Of a stretch of DNA of 13,941 bases, positions 1 through 8,402 are shown piece by piece (within the stretch, counting starts at the first letter, position 1; each line of letters starts with the position of its first letter). The notes beneath the pieces were generated by a model. The model saw nothing but the letters and a program-made list of their open reading frames with translations. It did no database searches and was not told the origin of the DNA. The stretch spans positions 1 through 13,941 of the forward strand of contig JANPBZ010000245.1 in the NCBI GenBank assembly GCA_031430695.1. The letters run 5' to 3'. The position numbers and the translations under genes are program-made. This DNA comes from JAENVT01 sp031430695. Lineage in GTDB: Bacteria > Actinomycetota > Acidimicrobiia > Acidimicrobiales > Ilumatobacteraceae.

Positions 1-26
1 GTGAGGAGCCTGGCGATCAGATGGGG

Positions 27-109
27 TGGGCCGGGAAGGATTCGAACCTCCGTAGGACTATGCCAGTTGATTTACAGTCAACCCCCTTTGGCCACTCGGG
101 TACCGACCC
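27..109 (-). tRNA. tRNA-Tyr (GTA anticodon)
   Basis: The minus strand folds as a tRNA with a 7-bp acceptor stem (GGGTCGG at 109-103 with CCGGCCC at 34-28, one G-T pair) and discriminator A at 27. The anticodon stem GTTGA/TCAAC encloses the loop CTGTAAA. The anticodon GTA is at 75-73, and the T arm carries TTCGAAT. The stretch between anticodon stem and T stem is about 14 nt, as expected for tRNA-Tyr, a tRNA with a long variable arm. CCA is not encoded: the bases after the discriminator are CCCC, so the tail must be added by a nucleotidyltransferase. A weak -10-like TAACCT lies on the minus strand at 129-124, about 15 nt upstream of the gene. No clear -35 and no terminator are visible in the 26 bases downstream. 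Confidence 0.95.
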
Positions 110-139
110 ATCTGAGGGAAATGAGGTTAGCGGCGCAAC

Positions 140-145
140 TAGTCT
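140..145 (+). promoter_or_regulatory. candidate -10 box for a leaderless yajQ transcript
   Basis: TAGTCT fits the TAnnnT form of an actinobacterial -10 box and ends 6 nt before the yajQ ATG at 152. This would put the transcription start at or next to the start codon. No Shine-Dalgarno sequence lies at a usable distance before that ATG, which fits leaderless translation. No good -35 hexamer is seen 16-18 nt upstream. This is inference from position and base pattern only. Confidence 0.3.
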
Positions 146-151
146 CACGAC

Positions 152-640
152 ATGCCCAGTTTTGATGTTGTCTCCGAGGTCGATCGACAGGAGATGCGCA
201 ACGCCATCGACCAAGCGCAGCGAGAGATCGCTACGCGCTACGACTTCAAGAACACCGACTCGTCGATCGAACAAACCGACCTCGTGCTGACCCTGCGCAC
301 GGCCAGCGAGGATCGATTGACTGCCTTGCGGACCGTCATCGAGGAGAAGCTGGTCAAGCGCGGCGTGTCACTGAGGGGACTCGACTACGGCAAGATCGAA
401 GAAGCCACGCAGAACAGTGTGCGACAGGTGCTGACCATCAAGGTCGGTATCTCATCCGACAAGGCCCGCGAGATCAACAAGATGATCAAGGAGAAGGGGC
501 CGAAGGGCGTCAGCAGCCAGACTCAGGGCGACACGGTTCGAGTCACTGGCAAGAAGCGCGACGACCTGCAGACCATCATCGCCGCGCTGAAGGGCGCCGA
601 TCTCGGCATCCCACTGCAGTTCCAGAACTTCCGCGACTAG
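152..640 (+). CDS. yajQ: YajQ/UPF0234 family nucleotide-binding protein
   Basis: The 162-residue product has the usual YajQ length and both signature ends: it begins MPSFDVVSEVD and ends with the family's FQFxNFRD-type tail (here QFQNFRD). The middle carries the family pattern KxxVSSQTQGDTVRVTGKKRDDLQ (about residues 118-141), then GADLGIP. YajQ proteins have two ferredoxin-like alpha/beta folds and are cytosolic. Members have been reported to bind cyclic di-GMP or other nucleotides, and in some bacteria to act with a transcription factor; which role applies here cannot be read from the sequence. The start at 152 is set by the conserved N-terminus. The gene is divergent from tRNA-Tyr (42 bp apart) and converges with the 651-2750 gene, leaving 10 bp between the stop codons, so no separate terminator fits there. 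Confidence 0.95.
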   Translation: MPSFDVVSEVDRQEMRNAIDQAQREIATRYDFKNTDSSIEQTDLVLTLRTASEDRLTALRTVIEEKLVKRGVSLRGLDYGKIEEATQNSVRQVLTIKVGISSDKAREINKMIKEKGPKGVSSQTQGDTVRVTGKKRDDLQTIIAALKGADLGIPLQFQNFRD

Positions 641-650
641 CCGAAGCGAC

Positions 651-2750
651 TCATCCTGCCGGGACGAGGCACGCGGCAGCCAGATCGATGTTGGCGGTTA
701 CGTATGACGATTGCCAGTTGACGGCCAACACCGGCGCATCGTCGGCAGGCGACGCCAACACTGCGCCGCGTGCGCGGGCGGCGGCCACCAAGCATGCCGT
801 GTCGACCTGCGTATCGCCGGCTGCGCTGATGGCGGCCTGCACGAGCGCTCGCTCGACGCCGGCGCCGCCGAAGACGACGGGAACCTTCACAGGAAGCGGT
901 GCCGTGACGGCTGCACCTGGATCGCAGGCTCTGATGGCGACCTGGTTGCCCTCGATCGGCACAACGGTTGTGGTCGACTCCAGTGGAGCGACGGCCGCCC
1001 ATGCCTCGAACGCTGCCAGTACAAGCGCTGCACCGTCAGCATCTACTGCGGCGACCTTGGCATCGACGCACTTGCTCGCCGAGCCCGTCGACGTGGTCAA
1101 CGAGTCAGCGGTCCAGCGCGTCGCCGCGGACCACGCCTGGCCATCGTCAATTCGGCTAGCGAGCACGTAGTACCAGAACATCATCCCCTGCGCGCCGACT
1201 GGCGCCGTTGTGATGACCGGAGCACGGCCAGCGTCGAGCACCGCATCGCTGCTCGGTGTTGCCTGCTCGAGCGTTGCCAGCGACGTTGGATCGTCGAGCA
1301 TCGACGCGATGGTCGGCCGCATCGTGACTCCGGCCCGACCGGCGAGCATGGCTGCATACTGTGACGGTGAGACGGTGTTGCCATGGCCCTGCACGAAGGC
1401 AAGCAGTTCAGGTGCCAACTGGTCGGGTGCGTCGTTCGCGGCCAACAGGTTGGCCACGGCCAACGCATCGCCGTCGATGGTCGCCCGGATGCCCAGCGAC
1501 GCAGCAGGCGTGGCCGTCGCAACACGTGAGCTCCAGTCGAACTGCTGGTCGAGCAACGCCGTCGCCAGGGCACGATGAAGCGCGAAACGGTACAGATGCT
1601 CGTGCGTCTTGAGATCGTCGCTGACAAAGATGGTCTTGGTGGCAGGATCGTAGAAGGCCGGTGCATCGTTCAGCGCCTGGCGACCGACAGCTTCGAGATC
1701 GAGTTCACCGTTCAGCAGTCCGAGCGCCCTCCACGCGGGAGCGGAGTCGGCCCGGGTGTCGACAGCGGACCCGGCCAGACGCCTGGCATAGTCGCTGATC
1801 GGAACCTCGGTGACCTGGACCGAGAGCTTGAACTGCAGTCCGCGCGCCGCAGCGACGTCGTCGGCAAGTGGTTTCAACTCGACCGACCAGGTGGGTTGAT
1901 GCAGGAGGTACATCTTGGCTGCGAATGCGCCACCACCCAACAGACCGAACAACAGTACCAACGTCATGAAGGTGCGGAACAGGTGACGCTTGGGCTTCTT
2001 GTTCGCCCTTCGACGCGGTTGCTTCCCAGGACCCGCAGTGACGGCCACAGTCGTGGTTGCGGGGCGCGGCGGGGGAACGACATAGAGGGTCTCCGCGAGC
2101 ACCGGGGCGTACACGCTCTGGGCGTGAGCCACGATCGGGCCTGATGGAGTGATCGGTGGTAGTTCGATCGGTGAGTCGTCGTCGTCGAACAGATCAGGAA
2201 CCGAGGCGAGCCGGTTTACCACAGGCTCGGTGACGGGTGCCGCCGGTGCGACCGCATCGTCAGTGCCGAAATCGTCGACCTCGAGTTCCTCGAGCGGATC
2301 CTCCTCGAGCAGGTCCTCCTCGACCTCGGTTTCGGCGACATCGGCGGCCTGGTCGTCGTCGGCAATGACCTCGTCTTCGACGACCGTCGCGGCCTCGACC
2401 GCCTCAACGACTGGCGGCGGCGCAGCGACGGCAACGGGTGGTTGGAAGCTTGCCGGAAGTGGTGGCGGAGGAGGCACCCGACGCGGCGGCGGCAACGGGA
2501 CGTTTGTTGCCGCACTCGGCGCGGACGACGCCGGCCGGTCGGGTACGACGTGTTCCCAGGTCAGCTTGCGGATCGCTGGGCTGTCGAGGTTGGGCAGCGG
2601 CGCGTCATCGTCGACAACGGCCAATCGAGCCCCGAGGTTGAGACGGAAATCCTGCGGCGAGAACACCGGTTCGGCGGAGGCAGCGTCAGGCTCTCCCTCC
2701 CCGCGCGTGGCTACCGCACCGGGCTGGCCCGCCAATTCCTCGTCCGTCAC
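651..2750 (-). CDS. single-pass membrane protein with a degenerate metallopeptidase-like outer domain
   Basis: I do not recognise a named gene. The 699-residue product starts at GTG 2750 with no convincing Shine-Dalgarno. Residues 1-240 are disordered in character: proline-rich at about 85-113 and strongly acidic at about 122-165. A basic cluster (about 243-256, RRR and KKPKR) precedes one membrane segment at 260-278. This predicts a cytoplasmic N-terminus and an outer domain from 280 to 699. In that domain, YDPATKTIFV (367-376), then HRALATALLDQQFDW (392-406), then IDGDALAVA (425-433) follow the order of actinobacterial secreted proteins that carry a YDPxTxxIxV / HELTHALQDQxFDL / EGDAxxVE pattern. 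Here HExxH is replaced by H392-R-A-L-A396 and the later Glu is absent, so catalysis is unlikely. Four cysteines (561, 609, 653, 694) could form disulfides. The gene lies 61 bp downstream of acs on the same strand and may be co-transcribed. The peptidase relationship is from recalled motif patterns, not a search. Confidence 0.8.
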   Translation of the reverse strand: MTDEELAGQPGAVATRGEGEPDAASAEPVFSPQDFRLNLGARLAVVDDDAPLPNLDSPAIRKLTWEHVVPDRPASSAPSAATNVPLPPPRRVPPPPPLPASFQPPVAVAAPPPVVEAVEAATVVEDEVIADDDQAADVAETEVEEDLLEEDPLEELEVDDFGTDDAVAPAAPVTEPVVNRLASVPDLFDDDDSPIELPPITPSGPIVAHAQSVYAPVLAETLYVVPPPRPATTTVAVTAGPGKQPRRRANKKPKRHLFRTFMTLVLLFGLLGGGAFAAKMYLLHQPTWSVELKPLADDVAAARGLQFKLSVQVTEVPISDYARRLAGSAVDTRADSAPAWRALGLLNGELDLEAVGRQALNDAPAFYDPATKTIFVSDDLKTHEHLYRFALHRALATALLDQQFDWSSRVATATPAASLGIRATIDGDALAVANLLAANDAPDQLAPELLAFVQGHGNTVSPSQYAAMLAGRAGVTMRPTIASMLDDPTSLATLEQATPSSDAVLDAGRAPVITTAPVGAQGMMFWYYVLASRIDDGQAWSAATRWTADSLTTSTGSASKCVDAKVAAVDADGAALVLAAFEAWAAVAPLESTTTVVPIEGNQVAIRACDPGAAVTAPLPVKVPVVFGGAGVERALVQAAISAAGDTQVDTACLVAAARARGAVLASPADDAPVLAVNWQSSYVTANIDLAAACLVPAG

Positions 2751-2811
2751 CTACCCTGTATCGGCAGCACTTTCCTATGGCTTAAGCGCCAAAATCCAGC
2801 GGGATCGAGCC

Positions 2812-4764
<1,953 letters not shown>

Positions 4765-4821
4765 GTCGTAACCCCCAACGGGCACGTTAGCGAAACCAAG
4801 CGAGCCGGGACCTGCGCAGCA

Positions 4822-4865
4822 GTGACGTTGCCAGCCCGCCGTCCCTACCGGGCGGGCAACGTCAC
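4822..4865 (-). terminator. strong hairpin after the surface-protein gene, likely terminator
   Basis: An inverted repeat has outer arms GTGACGTTGCC and GGCAACGTCAC (11 bp, perfect). CGCC/GGCG pairing continues inward after a 4-nt bulge, giving about 15 bp around a 10-nt loop. On the minus strand it begins 11 nt after the TAA stop of the 4877-8248 gene. No T-tract follows, which is common for actinobacterial terminators. It could also act as an mRNA 3'-end stabiliser or as an element upstream of acs. Confidence 0.6.
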
Positions 4866-4876
4866 GCTGACATCTG

Positions 4877-7800
4877 TTACGCCGTCATCGCCCGGCGGCG
4901 CCGGGCGATGACGAGGGAGACCATGCCGCCACAGAACAGCAGCGCAGCGAGCGTCAACGGCCCGACGGGCGAACCACCCGTTCGAGGCAGCGTCGGCGTG
5001 GGGGCAGCTGAACCGGAGGCGGGAACAGGCACCGGCGCTTGGCTGGCAGCGGCCGTGATGTCGATCGACGCAGAGTCACTGTTGTCGGTCGGATCAGGAT
5101 CAGTCGAAGTTGCAGTGACACTTCCCGTGTTGGTGACCGTTCCGGGCGCTGCAGACGCAACCACTCGGACCTGCACGATGACACGAACGGTCGCGTTGAC
5201 GGCCAAACTTGCAGCGGTGCACTGCACCGAGCTGGTGGTGTTGGTGCAGCTGAGACCGGCCGTCGGGAAGGCGCCGAGCACTTCGAACTGTGATGGGATG
5301 CTGTCGCTGACCGTCAGGTTCGTCGCCAGATCGGGACCGTGGTTGGTGATATCGAGGACCCAGTTGAACTCGCCACCGACGACGGTCGTGCCAACCGACA
5401 CCGACTTGTCGATCGACAGGTCTGCCACACGCACGATCGGTGTCGTTTCGTCATCGGTTGCGGTCACCACCGTGCCCGGGCCGCTGGGCGCGACGGCCAG
5501 CACCGCCGACTGTGAAGATTCGACGACAGCCGGCGCCTCGACGACAGCCGTGACCGAGGCCGTGTTGTCGACACTGGTCCCGGTGAAGTTGGGGTCGAGC
5601 CTGACGGTGATCTTGATCACCGGTGCAACGAGTGCACCAGGTTGCAGCTCGATACCGTAGGTGCAGACCACCGGATCAGCTTGCGGACAGCTCCACGGGC
5701 TCGCCGCGGTGACCGACTGGAAGATCAACGCGGCGGGAAGATCATCGGTCATCACCAAGTTGGTAAGGAACGTCGACGGGCCGGTGTTGGTGATCTGGAT
5801 GTTGTACGAGAAGGTCTGACCCGGCCGGATCGGGCCGGTGACATCGTCTTGCTTGTCGATCGCCAACATGGCCGCGCGTGTGACCACAGTGGTGTCGCAG
5901 GCGACATTGTTGGTGGTGTCGCTGCAGACAGGCATGCAACCGGCGCCGACACAGGCCGGGTCCTCAGGGGTGTCGACGAACGCCAGGTTGGTGTACACGC
6001 CGCTCGCGGCACCGGGGAGGGCCATGACCGGCACGGTCAGCACGACCGCCGGATCCCCGACCTCGAGAGTGGCCGGATCGATCACACAGGTCAGGGTCTG
6101 GCCGACCGCCGTGCAACCGCCAGGCAGGGGCGAGCCGAAGACAAAGCCGACGGGGAGTTGGTCGGTCACCGTCACATCTTCACCGAGCGATGCGTTGCGG
6201 GGGCCGAGGTTGTCGACGGTGATGGTGTAGTTGAAAGCCGGACCGCCCGCCACCGGCACCGCGCCGTTGTCGCTCTTGGTGATGAACAGGTCGATCGGAT
6301 CGTCGTCGTTGACCACAAAGCAGGTCACGTTCTGGCCGAGAGCCAGGGTGACACCGCCGCTGTACACCACGACTGCTTGCGGGTCATCATTGTCGCTGCA
6401 GCGGATGTCGATCAGGCGGTAGTCATCGACGGGAACCTCGGTGATGATGCGTTTCCCTGCCTTTACCGGCACTGGTGCACGCTGGGCGACGATGACGCCG
6501 TCGATCATCAGGACGAAATCGCCTGCCACGGCCAGGCCACCGTCGGTGTTGATCACAGCCTTGATCAGCGTCAGGGTCGCTGCCATGGCGACGTTGAACA
6601 CCGTGCACTCGACATCTTGCCCGGCGTCGACAGTGATGGCGCCGTCAACATCGGTGAGTACAGCCTCGGTAGCGAGGTCGACGCAGACGATGTCGGACTG
6701 CAGGTATCCGGGGCGGTCCAACTCGCTGATGGTGTGTCCGCCTGCAGCGACCTCGTGGGCCAGACCTTGAACGGCGCCGACCTGATCGATGAACAACTGG
6801 AAGTCAGCAGGGGTGAGCGTGCCGCCCCATGTATTGTCCACGTCCTTGACGACCGTGATGGTCGAGACATCCACGGCGTCATTGGTGATCGTGCACACGA
6901 TGTCCTCTGCCAACGCCGGGGTGATCTCGATCGTCGCTGTGCCGACGGCCTCGTACTGGTTCGGTGAACCCTCGAGGTCTGACGTGCAGGCCACCGAGGC
7001 GGGGGCATAGCCGGGGGTCGGATCCTCGGAGATCACGAGCGGCTCGTTGGCAACGACAGGGAGAGCGGTGCCTTGCGCAACCGGCTCGTCGTTGATCGTG
7101 AGGATGAAATCCCCGGGAGGGGTCTCGCCGCTGGCGACGACCTTGTGCAGTGTGACAGTCGGGGCGATGTCGTCGTTGACGACTTCGCAGGAAGCACGCT
7201 GGCCGGCTTCAAGGGTAACCTTCCCGTTCTCTGACAACCGCTCGTTGGTGTCACCGTCTGTGCAGATGATGATCCTGAGCTCGTAGCCGGGCTGATCCAC
7301 TTCGCTGACGATGTGCTCTACATCTGCTGCAACGGTGAGCTCAACTTCTTGAGCCTGCGGCTCGCCGTCGAGCAGCAGTTGGAAGTCTTCGGGCAACAGA
7401 TTGCCGCCATTGTCGATGCCGGGATTCTTGTACAGCGTGAGCGTCGCGTCGCAGTTCTCGTCGTCGTCGCCCTCGTCGTCGCCGTCGTCGTCGCCGTCGT
7501 CGTCGTCGTGATCCTGGACCGTCGTCGATGTCTCATCGTCGCCGTCATCGTCATCTTCGTGGTCGCCGTCGTCTTCCTGGTCGGCATCGTCGACTGACGT
7601 CGAGGTCTCATCGCCATCGTCATCGCCATCATCGTCGACTGACGTCGAGGTCTCATCGCCATCGTCATCGCCATCATCGTCGACTGACGTCGAGGTCTCA
7701 TCGCCATCGCCGTCGTCGCCGCCCTGGTTGCTCTTCTCGCTGGCACTGTCGTCGTTCTCGTCCGCGGTTGTTGAGGTCTCGTTGTCATCGCCATCATCGT

Positions 7801-8248
7801 CGACTGATGTCGAAGTCTCATCGTCACCGTCGTCACCGTCGTCATCGTCATCGACTGACGTCGAGGTCTCATCGTCGTGATCGCCGTCGTCATCGTCGTG
7901 ATCGCCGTCGTCATCGTCGACTGACGTCGAGGTCTCATCGCCATCGCCGTCGTCATCATCGTCGTCATCGACTGTCGTCGAGGTCTCATCGTCGTCGCGG
8001 TCGTCATCGTCGTGATCGCCGTCATCGTCGTCGTTCTTGCACTCGTCGCCGTCATCGTCGTCATCGTCGTGATCGCCGTCGTCCCCACTGGTGCTTGTGG
8101 TTCCTGTGGCGCTCGCGGTGGTGAGCAACCCCGGCGTCGATACCACGATCCCAGCCATCAGTAACAGGAATGTGGCTATCAAAGCCAGAATTCGCGTCCG
8201 ATCACTCCGTCGATTTGCCACCGAACCGTCGCCCATGACGTGCCTCAT
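4877..8248 (-). CDS. LPxTG-anchored surface protein: Asp-rich repeats, four SpaA/Cna-B-like and three DUF11 domains
   Basis: The 1123-residue product is a predicted secreted protein joined covalently to the cell wall. ATG 8248 is preceded by GGAAGGA with 5-nt spacing. Residues 13-47 form a signal peptide: an Arg-rich start, a hydrophobic core at 20-36 and an ASA cleavage site at 45-47. Residues 55-265 are about half Asp, with nine ETST(S/T)V or ETSTTA motifs. Four SpaA/Cna-B-like prealbumin-fold repeats follow, at about 265-360, 362-458, 461-553 and 557-649; each has a first-strand Lys, a central Glu before a P-G-Y-like turn, and a C-x3-N end. Three DUF11-type repeats lie at about 652-790, 793-935 and 942-1067, with patterns such as NLGP, NTGPS and NHGP. 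The C-terminus has LPRTG (1087-1091), a hydrophobic segment and an RRRR tail, the classic sortase signal. No sortase lies in this window. A role in adhesion or wall architecture is plausible but not shown by the sequence. Confidence 0.9.
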   Translation of the reverse strand: MRHVMGDGSVANRRSDRTRILALIATFLLLMAGIVVSTPGLLTTASATGTTSTSGDDGDHDDDDDDGDECKNDDDDGDHDDDDRDDDETSTTVDDDDDDDGDGDETSTSVDDDDGDHDDDDGDHDDETSTSVDDDDDGDDGDDETSTSVDDDGDDNETSTTADENDDSASEKSNQGGDDGDGDETSTSVDDDGDDDGDETSTSVDDDGDDDGDETSTSVDDADQEDDGDHEDDDDGDDETSTTVQDHDDDDGDDDGDDEGDDDENCDATLTLYKNPGIDNGGNLLPEDFQLLLDGEPQAQEVELTVAADVEHIVSEVDQPGYELRIIICTDGDTNERLSENGKVTLEAGQRASCEVVNDDIAPTVTLHKVVASGETPPGDFILTINDEPVAQGTALPVVANEPLVISEDPTPGYAPASVACTSDLEGSPNQYEAVGTATIEITPALAEDIVCTITNDAVDVSTITVVKDVDNTWGGTLTPADFQLFIDQVGAVQGLAHEVAAGGHTISELDRPGYLQSDIVCVDLATEAVLTDVDGAITVDAGQDVECTVFNVAMAATLTLIKAVINTDGGLAVAGDFVLMIDGVIVAQRAPVPVKAGKRIITEVPVDDYRLIDIRCSDNDDPQAVVVYSGGVTLALGQNVTCFVVNDDDPIDLFITKSDNGAVPVAGGPAFNYTITVDNLGPRNASLGEDVTVTDQLPVGFVFGSPLPGGCTAVGQTLTCVIDPATLEVGDPAVVLTVPVMALPGAASGVYTNLAFVDTPEDPACVGAGCMPVCSDTTNNVACDTTVVTRAAMLAIDKQDDVTGPIRPGQTFSYNIQITNTGPSTFLTNLVMTDDLPAALIFQSVTAASPWSCPQADPVVCTYGIELQPGALVAPVIKITVRLDPNFTGTSVDNTASVTAVVEAPAVVESSQSAVLAVAPSGPGTVVTATDDETTPIVRVADLSIDKSVSVGTTVVGGEFNWVLDITNHGPDLATNLTVSDSIPSQFEVLGAFPTAGLSCTNTTSSVQCTAASLAVNATVRVIVQVRVVASAAPGTVTNTGSVTATSTDPDPTDNSDSASIDITAAASQAPVPVPASGSAAPTPTLPRTGGSPVGPLTLAALLFCGGMVSLVIARRRRAMTA
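4884..4912 (-). repeat. perfect 13-bp palindromic hairpin inside the gene's last codons
   Basis: GTCATCGCCCGGC, a 3-nt loop GGC, then GCCGGGCGATGAC form a perfect 13-bp, very GC-rich stem. It lies wholly within the coding sequence for the C-terminal VIARRRRAM tail and ends a few bases before the stop. A second long hairpin lies at 4822-4865. It may aid transcript termination or 3'-end protection, or it may partly reflect codon choice for the Arg run. Confidence 0.6.
7454..8086 (-). repeat. low-complexity region coding Asp-rich ETSTSV repeats
   Basis: On the minus strand this segment is mostly GAC, GAT and GGC codons (GTC/ATC/GCC runs on the plus strand). It encodes residues 55-265 of the surface protein. 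Nine copies of an ETST(S/T)(V/A) motif start at residues 88, 105, 127, 144, 157, 184, 199, 214 and 239, separated by acidic spacers of 7-21 residues. The acidic spacers could bind Ca2+ or act as an extended stalk; that is inference. Such triplet-rich DNA is prone to length change by slippage. Confidence 0.85.
7591..7709 (-). repeat. 45-bp direct tandem repeat, 2.6 copies
   Basis: Bases 7591-7635 and 7636-7680 are identical 45-bp units. A third copy starting at 7681 matches for 29 bases and then diverges. Each unit encodes 15 residues containing one ETSTSV motif plus an Asp/Gly spacer, so gain or loss of a unit keeps the reading frame. Related but imperfect cores occur at about 7801, 7852, 7918 and 7969. 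Perfect identity of the two full units suggests recent duplication or gene conversion. Confidence 0.9.
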
Positions 8249-8253
8249 TATCG

Positions 8254-8260
8254 TCCTTCC
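8254..8260 (-). promoter_or_regulatory. ribosome binding site of the surface-protein gene
   Basis: GGAAGGA on the minus strand lies 5 nt before ATG 8248. It favours this start over the in-frame ATG at 8236, which would shorten the signal peptide's N-terminal region by four residues. Confidence 0.75.
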
Positions 8261-8268
8261 AATTGCGG

Positions 8269-8285
8269 TTCCGATCCAATCGGAA
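8269..8285. repeat. small inverted repeat upstream of the surface-protein gene
   Basis: TTCCGAT-CCA-ATCGGAA is a perfect 7-bp inverted repeat with a 3-nt centre, 21 bp upstream of ATG 8248 and just ahead of its ribosome binding site. It could be an operator or a 5'-UTR hairpin. No promoter hexamers are convincing near it. Confidence 0.35.
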
Positions 8286-8347
8286 TGCCCGCCTAGTGCT
8301 GGAGGAACAATAGATGAATATCACCGTCCGTGGCGATGGTTCATTCG

Positions 8348-8364
8348 GCCCACTCACAGTGGGC
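8348..8364 (-). terminator. possible terminator hairpin after midA
   Basis: GCCCACT-CAC-AGTGGGC is a perfect 7-bp stem with a 3-nt loop, 38 bp beyond the stop codon of the methyltransferase gene. No T-run follows. It may end the nuo-midA transcript. The remainder of the 8249-8402 spacer should also hold the promoter of the surface-protein gene, but I could not place -35 and -10 boxes with confidence. Confidence 0.35.
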
Positions 8365-8402
8365 GCTCGTTCGACCACTTCGTGTGGTTGCCGTCAATCC
8401 GG

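Noticed and set aside
4765..4785. GTG 4785 as the acs start
   Set aside because: There is no ribosome site before it, while ATG 4764 has GGGGG 7 nt upstream and gives the usual 650-residue length.
7454..8086. Triplet-rich repeats considered as a CRISPR array
   Set aside because: The repeats are in-frame coding units without unique spacers of constant length, and no cas genes are present.
7528..8124. A plus-strand frame rich in Arg and His repeats
   Set aside because: It is the antisense reading of the Asp-rich repeat region; the minus-strand frame has a start, a signal peptide and downstream domains.
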